Shown piece after piece: positions 53,255-61,144 of a DNA stretch of 64,000 nucleotides. The stretch is from an uncultured Bacteroides sp. (GTDB lineage Bacteria; Bacteroidota; Bacteroidia; Bacteroidales; Bacteroidaceae). The notes under the pieces are model-generated. The model saw only the letters and a program-made list of their open reading frames with translations. It searched no databases and was not told the origin of the DNA. How positions within the stretch are numbered: position 1 is the first letter of the stretch; the number at the start of each line of letters is the position of its first letter. The DNA lies in contig NZ_OY787466.1 in NCBI RefSeq assembly GCF_963678845.1, positions 1,178,001 to 1,242,000 on the forward strand. Direction: 5' to 3'. Both the position numbers and the translations under genes were made by a program.

Positions 53255-53737
53255 ATTTTGTTTTTATTTGAACATATTCAGAATTTAAATAAGACGCAAC
53301 TTCTTGCATTTTATCAGTTATTACCATAAGCGTTCATAGATGAGTGAATGAGATAGTTCAGTGCTTAAAGTTCTTTCTGCTGATGCAAAACATAAATAAA
53401 TATTTGTAGATTACATCAATAAAATGGCTATAAAAACGCAATTAGTAAATTCGTATTTATTGCTGATTATTAAATGTTTAATAATTAGCAATAAAATAAA
53501 TTCGTATTATAATATTTTTGCCAAAGTTAAAGAAATATTTGATATATTTTTTGAGTTCACAAAAAAATAATGTAAAAATAGAGTTTTGTAGTTTATCAGA
53601 AATAATATTTGATAACTTGATGTCAGAATTAGTAATTATTTGCTTTTCTGATAAATAAATTTTGACTCAGTTTTTTTTGTTTGAAATAAATATTATTGTA
53701 TGAAACCTCTACTGAATGGTTCTTTTTAAGTATTTGC
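53255..53737. other. A+T-rich non-coding interval
   Basis: No gene supported. A minus-strand TAACTTTG at 53522-53529 is a possible -7 box for the hybrid kinase with a leader near 260 nt; a plus-strand TATTTTTG at 53513-53520 has no gene to serve. The sequence is very A+T-rich. Confidence 0.45.
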
Positions 53738-54154
53738 TCAGATTACAGCAAAAGATGTTTTTGTTAATGTAACATCCAGAGAATCCTTAAATTTATACCC
53801 TCTGAAGGTTACGGCTAGTTTAATATTGGTCTTTGTATTTAATGGAAGTTTGTTTGTTGTGAGAGTTATTGACCTAGTGTTACCTATTATTTTCCCACCA
53901 TGCAGCCATGTTCATTGACACACCACTAGTGGAACTCGTATCGGTATACATTGAAAGTAGAATTAATGGGGTCAAAAGAAAGGTAACGCCAACAGACAAA
54001 TACATTTTCGTTATTTTTACGAAAGGTCACTACACCCTTGCCCTAATTTTTCTCGCTTCATGTGATCAAGATTATAGTTTGGCTGTGCCATGGACTGAAA
54101 AGATATTTCTATTATTGCAATAAACAATAATAGAATAAATAGTTCCTTTTTAAT
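53738..54154 (-). pseudogene. Decayed 5' fragment of a PL11-type rhamnogalacturonan lyase gene
   Basis: Read on the minus strand from 54154: KKELFILLLFIAIIEISFQS (a signal peptide beginning at ATT where ATG is expected), then AQPNYNLDHMKREKLGQG; after a one-base insertion in the CCC at 54035-54037 it continues VVTFRKNNENVF and CWRYLSFDPINSTFNVYR. These are the N-terminal hallmarks of Bacteroides PL11 rhamnogalacturonan lyases. It then meets stops, and a second open block ends at 53738 (GNTRSITLTTNKLPLNTK and following, about 50 residues), whose origin I cannot place. Over 500 residues of the lyase are missing. Confidence 0.66.
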
Positions 54155-54281
54155 GTGTATTAGTTATATAAAAGATTCTGCTTTTTTAGCGGGAGTAAAT
54201 ATAAATATTTATATAACTAAAAAGAATGAATATTTGCACAAAAAGATGGACTTATTGATCAAAATATGAGACTTTTTGTGT

Positions 54282-55043
54282 CTATAATGATCGGTTGTTA
54301 AGAAATACTGCAAACTCTTTCTTGTAAGAATCACTAATGGGAATATATGCTTTTCCAAAAACTATACGGTTGCGGTCAATCACTTTTATCTTTTCAACTT
54401 GAACAATATAAGAGCGATGTACCCGCATGAAACGTCCAGAGGGAAGAAGTTCTTCCATAGACTTCATACTCATCAGTGAGAGAAGTGGCTTTGGTTCATC
54501 TTCAGTATAGATTTTTATATAATCTTTCAGCCCTTCAATATAAAGAATATTGGCTAACTTAATCTGAATCAGTTTATAATCACTTTTTACAAAGATACTA
54601 TCTATTTCTTCTTTTACAGGACTGGCTTCAGGTATGAGTGGAGTTACAGGTTCCATTGGAGCAGAAATTGACGGACGGCGAACCATCTCAAACCAGCGTA
54701 ATGCTTTACTGGCTGCCTGCACAAAATCCGGATAGCTGATAGGTTTGAGTAGATAGTCAAGCGCATTCACCTTGTAACTATCCAGAGCATACTGATTAAA
54801 AGCTGTAGTAAAAATAATGCGCGTTTTCTCACCAATCATTCTCGAAAAATCCAGTCCATTAAGTCCGGGCATTTGGATGTCAAGAAAGATTAAATCAATA
54901 TCGTTAGTCTGAAGTTCGTTCATTGCTTGCAGCGCACCAAGATATTTTCCGGTCAGATGAAGAAAAGGTGTTTTGAGTACATAGCTTTCTAATAGATCAA
55001 GTGCCAGTGGTTCATCATCAATAATACAGCAGTTCAGAGTCAT
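54282..55043 (-). CDS. LytTR-family response regulator
   Basis: 253 residues: receiver domain (1-120; acidic pocket IIDDEPLA, phosphoacceptor Asp in LIFLDIQMPGLNG, then IIFTTAFNQYALDSYKVNALDYLLKP) and a C-terminal LytTR DNA-binding domain (about 150-250, IFVKSDYKLIQIKLANILYIEG, quoted in part, then MRVHRSYIVQVEKI). Partner of the adjacent LytS-type kinase (28-bp gap). Last gene of the efflux operon, so it may control that operon and other targets. Confidence 0.93.
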   Translation of the reverse strand: MTLNCCIIDDEPLALDLLESYVLKTPFLHLTGKYLGALQAMNELQTNDIDLIFLDIQMPGLNGLDFSRMIGEKTRIIFTTAFNQYALDSYKVNALDYLLKPISYPDFVQAASKALRWFEMVRRPSISAPMEPVTPLIPEASPVKEEIDSIFVKSDYKLIQIKLANILYIEGLKDYIKIYTEDEPKPLLSLMSMKSMEELLPSGRFMRVHRSYIVQVEKIKVIDRNRIVFGKAYIPISDSYKKEFAVFLNNRSL

Positions 55044-55071
55044 AAGTTTCTTGTTTTAGTTTATTACGCCG

Positions 55072-56175
55072 TCATTCTTTGTTTATTACCAATATAGAAG
55101 TATAAACGTTGTCTTTTATTTCTTTATTCCATGTATAGCGACTTGGGTAAAGTAACTCCAACCGCTTTTTTAAAGATCCAAGTCCAATGCCAGATCCGCT
55201 TTTATCATGTTCACTTTTGGGGAAATAACTATTTTTAATGCAACATTCTACACTGCCATTTTCACGTTCTTCGAGTTGGATGTTTATAAAAGAAGGGGCA
55301 CTGTAGCTCACTCCATGCTTAAAAGAATTCTCAATTAGGGTGATAAAAAGTAGTGGAGCAACCATTGTATCAGAGTTTGCAAGCATATTGATTTTTACAT
55401 CGACCTTAACATTATCCGACAGGCGGATTTTCATCAACTCAATATAATTTTTGATAAAGTCTACTTCCTTATTAAGTGGTACAAAAGTTTGATTATTATC
55501 ATAAAGCACATAACGAAGCAACTTACTTAAGTCGTGTACCGCCTGTTGGGCTTTATCTGGAGAAAAGGCTATCAGAGCATAAATGTTATTTAGGGTATTG
55601 AGTAGAAAATGAGGATTTAGTTGATTTCTAAGATTCTTAAGTTCTGCTTCTGTTTTACTCTTTTCCGCTTCACTTCTAGCCGTCTCCATTTCCGTCCAAC
55701 GATAACTTATTTTTATTGCTGCACTTAGTCCCACAGTAAGAATGAGGGAAAGTAAATCTCGGGTAAAGAAAATCCAGTTGGACTTACCATGCCCATGGCC
55801 ATGGTCTAATCCAAACTTTTTGGGACCAAATTCACCCATCATTTCTGGTATACGTGGAGGATGAATCTGAGGAAAAAAAGATTGTTGCCAAAAATGTAAA
55901 CACAACCCCACTATTGTTACCAGTATGATATTAATTATCACATAACGCTTAATTCGCTGGCGAAAAAAGTATCGGGGTATCAAATGAAGATAGTTAGCAT
56001 AAAATACCACCAAAAAGGAAAATGGAACTGCCGAGTGACGAAGATACTCCATCCAATTCATAGTGTAATTTCCTTCTCTGTTCATAAAGAAGAAGGGAAA
56101 ACCAAATAAAATACCCCAACCTATCACGTGGATAAGCAACTCAAGGGGACGGGGGTTATTAATATGCTGTTTCAT
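55072..56175 (-). CDS. LytS/YehU-type sensor histidine kinase
   Basis: 367 residues: four hydrophobic helices in the first 165 residues (GWGILFGFPFFF, FSFLVVFYANYL, IINIILVTIVGLCL, LLSLILTVGLSA), a His-rich cytosolic or periplasmic loop (GLDHGHGHGKSNW), then the His_kinase/HATPase module with phosphoacceptor region NQLNPHFLLNTLNNIYAL and the ATP lid SGSGIGLGSLKKRLELLYP. Same operon as the MacAB-type pump, 52 bp after the permease gene, and paired with the LytTR regulator. Confidence 0.92.
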   Translation of the reverse strand: MKQHINNPRPLELLIHVIGWGILFGFPFFFMNREGNYTMNWMEYLRHSAVPFSFLVVFYANYLHLIPRYFFRQRIKRYVIINIILVTIVGLCLHFWQQSFFPQIHPPRIPEMMGEFGPKKFGLDHGHGHGKSNWIFFTRDLLSLILTVGLSAAIKISYRWTEMETARSEAEKSKTEAELKNLRNQLNPHFLLNTLNNIYALIAFSPDKAQQAVHDLSKLLRYVLYDNNQTFVPLNKEVDFIKNYIELMKIRLSDNVKVDVKINMLANSDTMVAPLLFITLIENSFKHGVSYSAPSFINIQLEERENGSVECCIKNSYFPKSEHDKSGSGIGLGSLKKRLELLYPSRYTWNKEIKDNVYTSILVINKE

Positions 56176-56227
56176 AATTGTCGCAAATATAATAAATTGA
56201 AATCCAGATTATACATCTTTATCTAAA

Positions 56228-57448
56228 TTATTCATACCGAATGGCTTCAATAGGATCTAGATCGGCTGCTTTCTTTGCAGGATACCATCCAAAGAAAATA
56301 CCTGTGATGGTACATACTCCAAAGGAGAGGAATACACTCCATGGCTGAATATAGATAGGCCATTTAGCAATGAACTTGACTCCAAACGAAGCTCCTACAC
56401 CGAGTATAACACCAATAATACCACCGGTGATACTAATAAGAATTGCTTCAATAAGGAACTGACTCAGAATGTCTATCCCTCGGGCACCAACACTCATTCG
56501 CAAGCCAATTTCACGGGTGCGTTCTGTTACGCTGACGTACATGATATTCATAATCCCGATACCGCCCACTACTAATGAGATACTGGCAATACATGCAAGC
56601 AGAACTGTCATGAGGTCAGTTGTGGAACTCAGCATTGTGCTGAGTTCCTTCTGACTGCGGACGTTAAAATCGTCGTTGTCCGCATCTTTGAGTTTGTGGT
56701 TGTGGCGGAGATTTGTCGTTATCTCATCTGTAGCTTTGTCTGTCATGTCTTCGGTCAGTGCCGAACAATATAATTCCTGAATGTGTGTTATGGCGAGTAC
56801 TCTTTTTTGTATGGTTGTGTATGGTGAGAGAACAATGGCATCCTGGTCCATGCCCATGCTGTTGTATCCTTTGCTCTTCAGAACTCCGATAACCTTGAAC
56901 GGAATCTTATTGAAACGTATCATTTTACCCACCGGATCTTCACCTCCGGTAAACAGGTTGTCGACTATTGTTTTACCTATCAGACATACTTTGGCAGAAG
57001 AAAGTATATCTTGATCAGTGAAAGTATCTCCACTCTCAACCGATAACTGGCGGATGCTGAGGTATTCCGGTGAAACACCATAGATAGAGCTGGGGTAGTT
57101 GTTGGCTCCGTAAATCAACTGTCCGCTACTGTTCACAACAGGAGATACGGCGGCCAGGTATTTACAGTTGTCACGCAAAGTTTTATAATCTTCCAGCTTC
57201 AGTGTTTGCATGTCACTGGCTCCTTGCCGCACACCTCCTCGTTCCATGTTTCCGGGTTGAATCATGATCATGTTGCTTCCCATCTCTGAAATCTGGCTTT
57301 GAATGCTCCTCTTAGAACCTTGTCCGATGGCAAGCATAGTGATGACAGATGCCACACCGATAATGATCCCCAGCATGGTGAGGAAAGTTCTGAGCTTATT
57401 ATTACCCAGAGCCCGCAGTGCTATTTTAAGTAAATTTGTTCCGTTCAT
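56228..57448 (-). CDS. MacB-type ABC transporter permease (FtsX domain)
   Basis: 406 residues. One N-terminal transmembrane helix (FLTMLGIIIGVASVITMLAI), a large periplasmic MacB-like domain (about 45-270), then three helices and the FtsX signature at the C-terminus (VGGIGIMNIMYVSVTERTRE, GLRMSVGARGIDI, GWYPAKKAADLDPIEAIRYE). MacB-type permeases do not move substrate through the inner membrane but drive TolC-dependent efflux. The ATPase is a separate gene 3 bp upstream, unlike E. coli MacB where they are fused. Confidence 0.93.
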   Translation of the reverse strand: MNGTNLLKIALRALGNNKLRTFLTMLGIIIGVASVITMLAIGQGSKRSIQSQISEMGSNMIMIQPGNMERGGVRQGASDMQTLKLEDYKTLRDNCKYLAAVSPVVNSSGQLIYGANNYPSSIYGVSPEYLSIRQLSVESGDTFTDQDILSSAKVCLIGKTIVDNLFTGGEDPVGKMIRFNKIPFKVIGVLKSKGYNSMGMDQDAIVLSPYTTIQKRVLAITHIQELYCSALTEDMTDKATDEITTNLRHNHKLKDADNDDFNVRSQKELSTMLSSTTDLMTVLLACIASISLVVGGIGIMNIMYVSVTERTREIGLRMSVGARGIDILSQFLIEAILISITGGIIGVILGVGASFGVKFIAKWPIYIQPWSVFLSFGVCTITGIFFGWYPAKKAADLDPIEAIRYE

Positions 57449-57451
57449 TTT

Positions 57452-58198
57452 CTATTCTTTTTCAATGGGCAAAGCATCCAGTGCTTCTTTGGCTGAAAAA
57501 ACCTTGTCGTTAATTTTATCTTCAACAATGTGGCCGTCTCTTAAAATGATGTTTCGGCTGCAGAATTGAGCGATTTCAGGATTGTGGGTAACAAATATAA
57601 TTGTTCGTCCTGCTGCGTGCAGCTCCTGAAAGAGTACTAATATTTCATATGATGTACGCGTATCAAGATTACCGGTAGCTTCATCAGCCAGAATTATCAC
57701 AGGATCGTTAACCAATGCACGTGCAATGGCTACTCTCTGCATCTGTCCGCCTGACATCTGATTGCTTTTGTGCATTAAACGGTCGCCCAGTCCTACTTTA
57801 ACCAGTGACTGTACAGCTTTCTCTTTTCGTTGGGTTGCCGATACGTTTATATTATACATTAACGGCAATTCTACGTTTTCTATAGCAGTTGTTTTGGGTA
57901 GCAGGTTATAGCTTTGAAAGACAAAGCCTATTTTTCGGTTACGCAGTACAGCTCTTTCGGCTTTTCCCATGTCCCGCACTTTGACTCCATCCAGAAGATA
58001 TTCTCCTGAGGTGGGAGTATCCAGGCAGCCCAGCAGGTTAAGAAGTGTAGACTTTCCCGAGCCGCTGGTTCCCATGATAGTGACAAATTCACCTTCTTTG
58101 ATGGAAAACGACACACCCCGTAGGGCATGTACCGTTTCCTCTCCGACAATAAATTGTCTCTTGATGTTGGTTAGTTCTATGATTGGTTTGCGAGTCAT
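57452..58198 (-). CDS. ABC transporter ATP-binding protein (MacB/LolD-like)
   Basis: 248 residues: Walker A GTSGSGKSTLLN, Q-loop GFVFQSYNLLP, signature SGGQMQRVAIARAL, Walker B VIILADEATGNLD and the switch His in IIFVTHNPEI. Two bases separate it from the adaptor gene upstream. Pairs with the FtsX-type permease. Confidence 0.95.
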   Translation of the reverse strand: MTRKPIIELTNIKRQFIVGEETVHALRGVSFSIKEGEFVTIMGTSGSGKSTLLNLLGCLDTPTSGEYLLDGVKVRDMGKAERAVLRNRKIGFVFQSYNLLPKTTAIENVELPLMYNINVSATQRKEKAVQSLVKVGLGDRLMHKSNQMSGGQMQRVAIARALVNDPVIILADEATGNLDTRTSYEILVLFQELHAAGRTIIFVTHNPEIAQFCSRNIILRDGHIVEDKINDKVFSAKEALDALPIEKE

Positions 58199-58200
58199 AA

Positions 58201-59424
58201 TTATTTCTTTTTATTTGCTCCCGGACGTTGAGGCATGAATGGTGAAGTTTCACTGTCTTTCTTTTCTACTCCCTGTGCAACCTGTGAGGTTTCTCCGGGC
58301 ATCTGTCCTGTTGCTGCATCAACAATAATCACTTGTCCGGCAGTTACACCAGATATAATTTCTGTCAGAGAGCCATTAGTTATTCCTGTTACTACAGGTA
58401 TGGCAGTAAATGTTTTACCTTCCCGTTTCCACAGAATCTTATGAGTTTCATCTTGCTTGATGTCAGTGGCTTTTACAACTTTATCTTCAGTACCAATTAA
58501 TGGTTCTTCGGGTGTAAAGCGTAAAGCTTTTGATGGCACGCTCAGCACACCGTTCTTTTCGAGTGTGTAAATAGTAATATTGGCTGTAAGCCCCGGTTTA
58601 AGTTTTAGATCGGGATTAGGAGCATTGACTACTACTTGGTAGGTAACTACATTACTTGTGGTCGTTGCTTCCTGGCGAACCTGGGTTACTTCACCCTCAA
58701 AAGTATCGTTTGGATATGCATCTACGGTAAAACTTACACGTTGTCCCACCTTTACATCACCTATATCTGCTTCGTCAACTTTGGCAATTACCCTCATTTT
58801 CTTTAGATCGTTGGCAATAATGAAAAGTGTAGGAGTACTGAAACTGGCAGCCACTGTTTGTCCGGCTTCCACTGAACGGGAAAGTACCACTCCATCTATC
58901 GGAGAATAAATCATAGCATATCCCAGGTTGGTTTCAGCCTTTCGTAAATCGTTCTTACTTATATCATAAGAATTCTTAGACTTTTGGTAATTGTAATATG
59001 CTGTTTCGTAATCAGTATCACTTACCAGATTCTTTTCATGCAATGTCTTTGTACGGGTATAATTTTTTAGCTGATATTCATATTCAGTTTTGCAGGAAAA
59101 CATACTACTTTTCTTAGAAGCCAGATCAGTAAGCAATACAGTTTTGTCCAACTCAGCCAAGAGTTGACCTTTTTTAACCTGAGAGTTATAGTCTACTAAT
59201 AATTTACTTACTATACCTGATACCTGGGTACCAACTTCTACCTGAGTAACAGGTTCCACAGTTCCGGTAGCGGTAACTATTTTGCTAATGTTCCCTTCTG
59301 ACACTTTAGCAGTTTCGAAGGTTACCTTGTTTTGAGGTGCAGGTCCGCCTATCTTCCATGCGACAATACCGATTACAAGAACACCGGCAATAGCTGCGAT
59401 GATTATTTTCTTTTTCTTATTCAT
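58201..59424 (-). CDS. MacA-like periplasmic adaptor (HlyD family)
   Basis: 407 residues: an N-terminal membrane anchor (IIIAAIAGVLVIGIVAWKIG), barrel-sandwich/lipoyl and beta-barrel parts (VEPVTQVEVGTQVSGIVSKL, YSPIDGVVLSRSVEAGQTVA), and a coiled hairpin (YEYQLKNYTRTKTLHEKNLV) that would contact the TolC tip. The C-terminus is Pro/Lys-rich (PFMPQRPGANKKK). It bridges the ABC pump and the TolC-like channel encoded 11 bp upstream. Confidence 0.92.
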   Translation of the reverse strand: MNKKKKIIIAAIAGVLVIGIVAWKIGGPAPQNKVTFETAKVSEGNISKIVTATGTVEPVTQVEVGTQVSGIVSKLLVDYNSQVKKGQLLAELDKTVLLTDLASKKSSMFSCKTEYEYQLKNYTRTKTLHEKNLVSDTDYETAYYNYQKSKNSYDISKNDLRKAETNLGYAMIYSPIDGVVLSRSVEAGQTVAASFSTPTLFIIANDLKKMRVIAKVDEADIGDVKVGQRVSFTVDAYPNDTFEGEVTQVRQEATTTSNVVTYQVVVNAPNPDLKLKPGLTANITIYTLEKNGVLSVPSKALRFTPEEPLIGTEDKVVKATDIKQDETHKILWKREGKTFTAIPVVTGITNGSLTEIISGVTAGQVIIVDAATGQMPGETSQVAQGVEKKDSETSPFMPQRPGANKKK

Positions 59425-59435
59425 AATGTAATCTT

Positions 59436-60761
59436 TTAATTTTTCAGTGTAATTTGTTCCCCCTGATAGAATTTCAGTAGCTGAATGTTGAGTATGGTCA
59501 TATATTTTGCTTGTAAAACTTCTTGTTGTGCACTCAGCACATTATTCTTTTCAGTAAGCAATTCCACTGTATTTTTCATGCCCAGATTAAATTGTTCGTT
59601 AATCAGCTCGTAACTGGTCTTGGTCGATTGCAGTTTTTCAGTGGCAGCCTTGAAACGATTTTGTGAAGATACAGCGTCAAGGTAGATAGTCTCTATCGTT
59701 TTAAAGAGTGTTTTTTGCTCGTTAAGCTCACTTAGCTCACTATCCATAACCTGAAGCTTTGCTTTCTGAACAGCACTTTTTGTTTTGCGATTATTGAAGA
59801 TGGGAACATTCACTGAAAGGCCAATGGAATTGTTCCACCCATTTTTCACTTGCTGGCCAAAAGTAAAGTTGGTACCCGTTGTGTGACTGGTTCCTACTCC
59901 TGCACTCAGACTGAGTGTAGGCATATAGCCTGCTTTAGCAATAGATACATCCATATTAGCTGCCTGAGTGCTTAACTTGCTACTCTCAATTTCCGGCATA
60001 ATGCTCAGTGCAGTACTGTAAACAGCCATCTTATCGGGTAAAGGGAGCAATACGTTGTTGCTCTGTAATTCAGGCAGAAGAAGATCCATTTCTTCATTAC
60101 CATCTAATTCTAGCAATTGCTTTAACTGTAATTTATAATCCTTTAAAGTAGTCTCTGCCACCACCAACTGATATTTGTCGGTGCTGTATTGTGACTCCAG
60201 TTGAGCTACATCACTTTTTGACTTGGAACCGGCTTTCAGTAATTCCTTTGCACGGTTTAACTGAGCAAGTGAAAGATCAACAGTGCTTTGGTTTGTCTTT
60301 ACTGATTCATAAGCATACAGAATCTGAATATAATTTTGAGTGATAGATATCCGGATATCTTTCTCTGCCTCACTAATAGATAGTTCCTTTATACGATTCT
60401 GGATACCCGATTGTTCAATCGCTTTAGTGCGTTTTCCTCCATCATAAACGGTTAGTTCTGAGCTAAAGCCATAGTTTCCGCTATAGCTACTTCTGTTTCC
60501 CTCTCCGGTATTGTTTAACGGGGTGGTCACAAGGCTATGAGTGCTGGAAAAAGATAGACTTGGAAACATAGCAGCACGGGCCGTTTTTGTGTCTTCCCGA
60601 CTTTCTTCGAGAGCTATTTTGCTCTTTTTAATCTGTATGTTTTGCTTCATTGCATAGTTAATGCAAGAATCCAGGTCCCATTTCTGAACCTGCCTTTGCG
60701 ACCACCCCATTTGTATAACAAGTAGAGAGAGTAAAGTCATTGTTATCCTGAATCTTTTCAT
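59436..60761 (-). CDS. TolC-family outer-membrane efflux protein
   Basis: 441 residues from the ATG at 60761 (MKRFRITMTLLSLLVIQM, signal peptide to WSQ); an in-frame ATG at 60788 is excluded by the -7 box at 60786-60793. Two repeated outer-membrane efflux domains are visible (LDSCINYAMKQNIQIKKSKI; QLNRAKELLKAGSKSKSDVA; LNEQKTLFKTIETIYLDAVS; YELINEQFNLGMKNTVELLT). First gene of the six-gene efflux operon (tolC, macA, ATPase, permease, kinase, regulator). Confidence 0.94.
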   Translation of the reverse strand: MKRFRITMTLLSLLVIQMGWSQRQVQKWDLDSCINYAMKQNIQIKKSKIALEESREDTKTARAAMFPSLSFSSTHSLVTTPLNNTGEGNRSSYSGNYGFSSELTVYDGGKRTKAIEQSGIQNRIKELSISEAEKDIRISITQNYIQILYAYESVKTNQSTVDLSLAQLNRAKELLKAGSKSKSDVAQLESQYSTDKYQLVVAETTLKDYKLQLKQLLELDGNEEMDLLLPELQSNNVLLPLPDKMAVYSTALSIMPEIESSKLSTQAANMDVSIAKAGYMPTLSLSAGVGTSHTTGTNFTFGQQVKNGWNNSIGLSVNVPIFNNRKTKSAVQKAKLQVMDSELSELNEQKTLFKTIETIYLDAVSSQNRFKAATEKLQSTKTSYELINEQFNLGMKNTVELLTEKNNVLSAQQEVLQAKYMTILNIQLLKFYQGEQITLKN

Positions 60762-60785
60762 ACTTTCTTTTCGTTGGTAATATTG

Positions 60786-60793
60786 CAAAAGTA
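60786..60793 (-). promoter_or_regulatory. Predicted -7 box of the efflux operon
   Basis: TACTTTTG on the minus strand, leader about 18 nt to the ATG at 60761. Confidence 0.6.
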
Positions 60794-60842
60794 TGGACTG
60801 GTATAGAAAAATAAAATAAAAATATACAGTTAAGAGAATTAT

Positions 60843-60869
60843 ATCGATAGATGTTTTGTTTTTATCGAT
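60843..60869. repeat. Two ATCGAT palindromes 21 bp apart between divergent operons
   Basis: TATCGATA-type site at 60843-60848 and TTATCGATT at 60864-60869, in the 133 bp between the tolC promoter and the DUF4492 gene. Could be an operator for either operon. Confidence 0.45.
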
Positions 60870-60906
60870 TATTTACTTTTCTTTGTTATGTTAAATGTTT
60901 GAATTT

Positions 60907-61137
60907 ATGGTTAAAAGGAATATTATAGTCCGTATTTATTACTTTTATAAAGAAGGCTTTACTAGCATGACTTTGGGCAAAACCTTGTGGGCGATTATTC
61001 TTATCAAACTTTTCGTAATGTTTTTTATTTTAAAATTATTCTTTTTTCCAAACTTTCTTGGGAAGCAAAAGACTGAGGAGAAAAAGCAGGAATATGTAGG
61101 AAATGAATTAATAAACCGTGCATTGCCATTAAAATAA
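60907..61137 (+). CDS. DUF4492 small membrane protein, cydAB-associated
   Basis: 76 residues from the ATG at 60907 (an in-frame ATG 12 bp earlier is possible). Family pattern FYKEGFTSMTLGKTLWAIIL, then IKLFVMFFILKLFFFPNFLG, one transmembrane helix, and a charged tail. DUF4492 genes sit directly upstream of cydA in many Bacteroidota, like cydX/cydY small subunits elsewhere; a structural or assembly role with cytochrome bd is inferred from context. cydA starts 7 bp after its stop. Confidence 0.85.
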   Translation: MVKRNIIVRIYYFYKEGFTSMTLGKTLWAIILIKLFVMFFILKLFFFPNFLGKQKTEEKKQEYVGNELINRALPLK

Positions 61138-61144
61138 TAATAAT

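Noticed and set aside
53908..54123. A 71-codon + strand frame
   Set aside because: The opposite strand carries recognisable PL11 lyase remains; the + frame has no signal or family.
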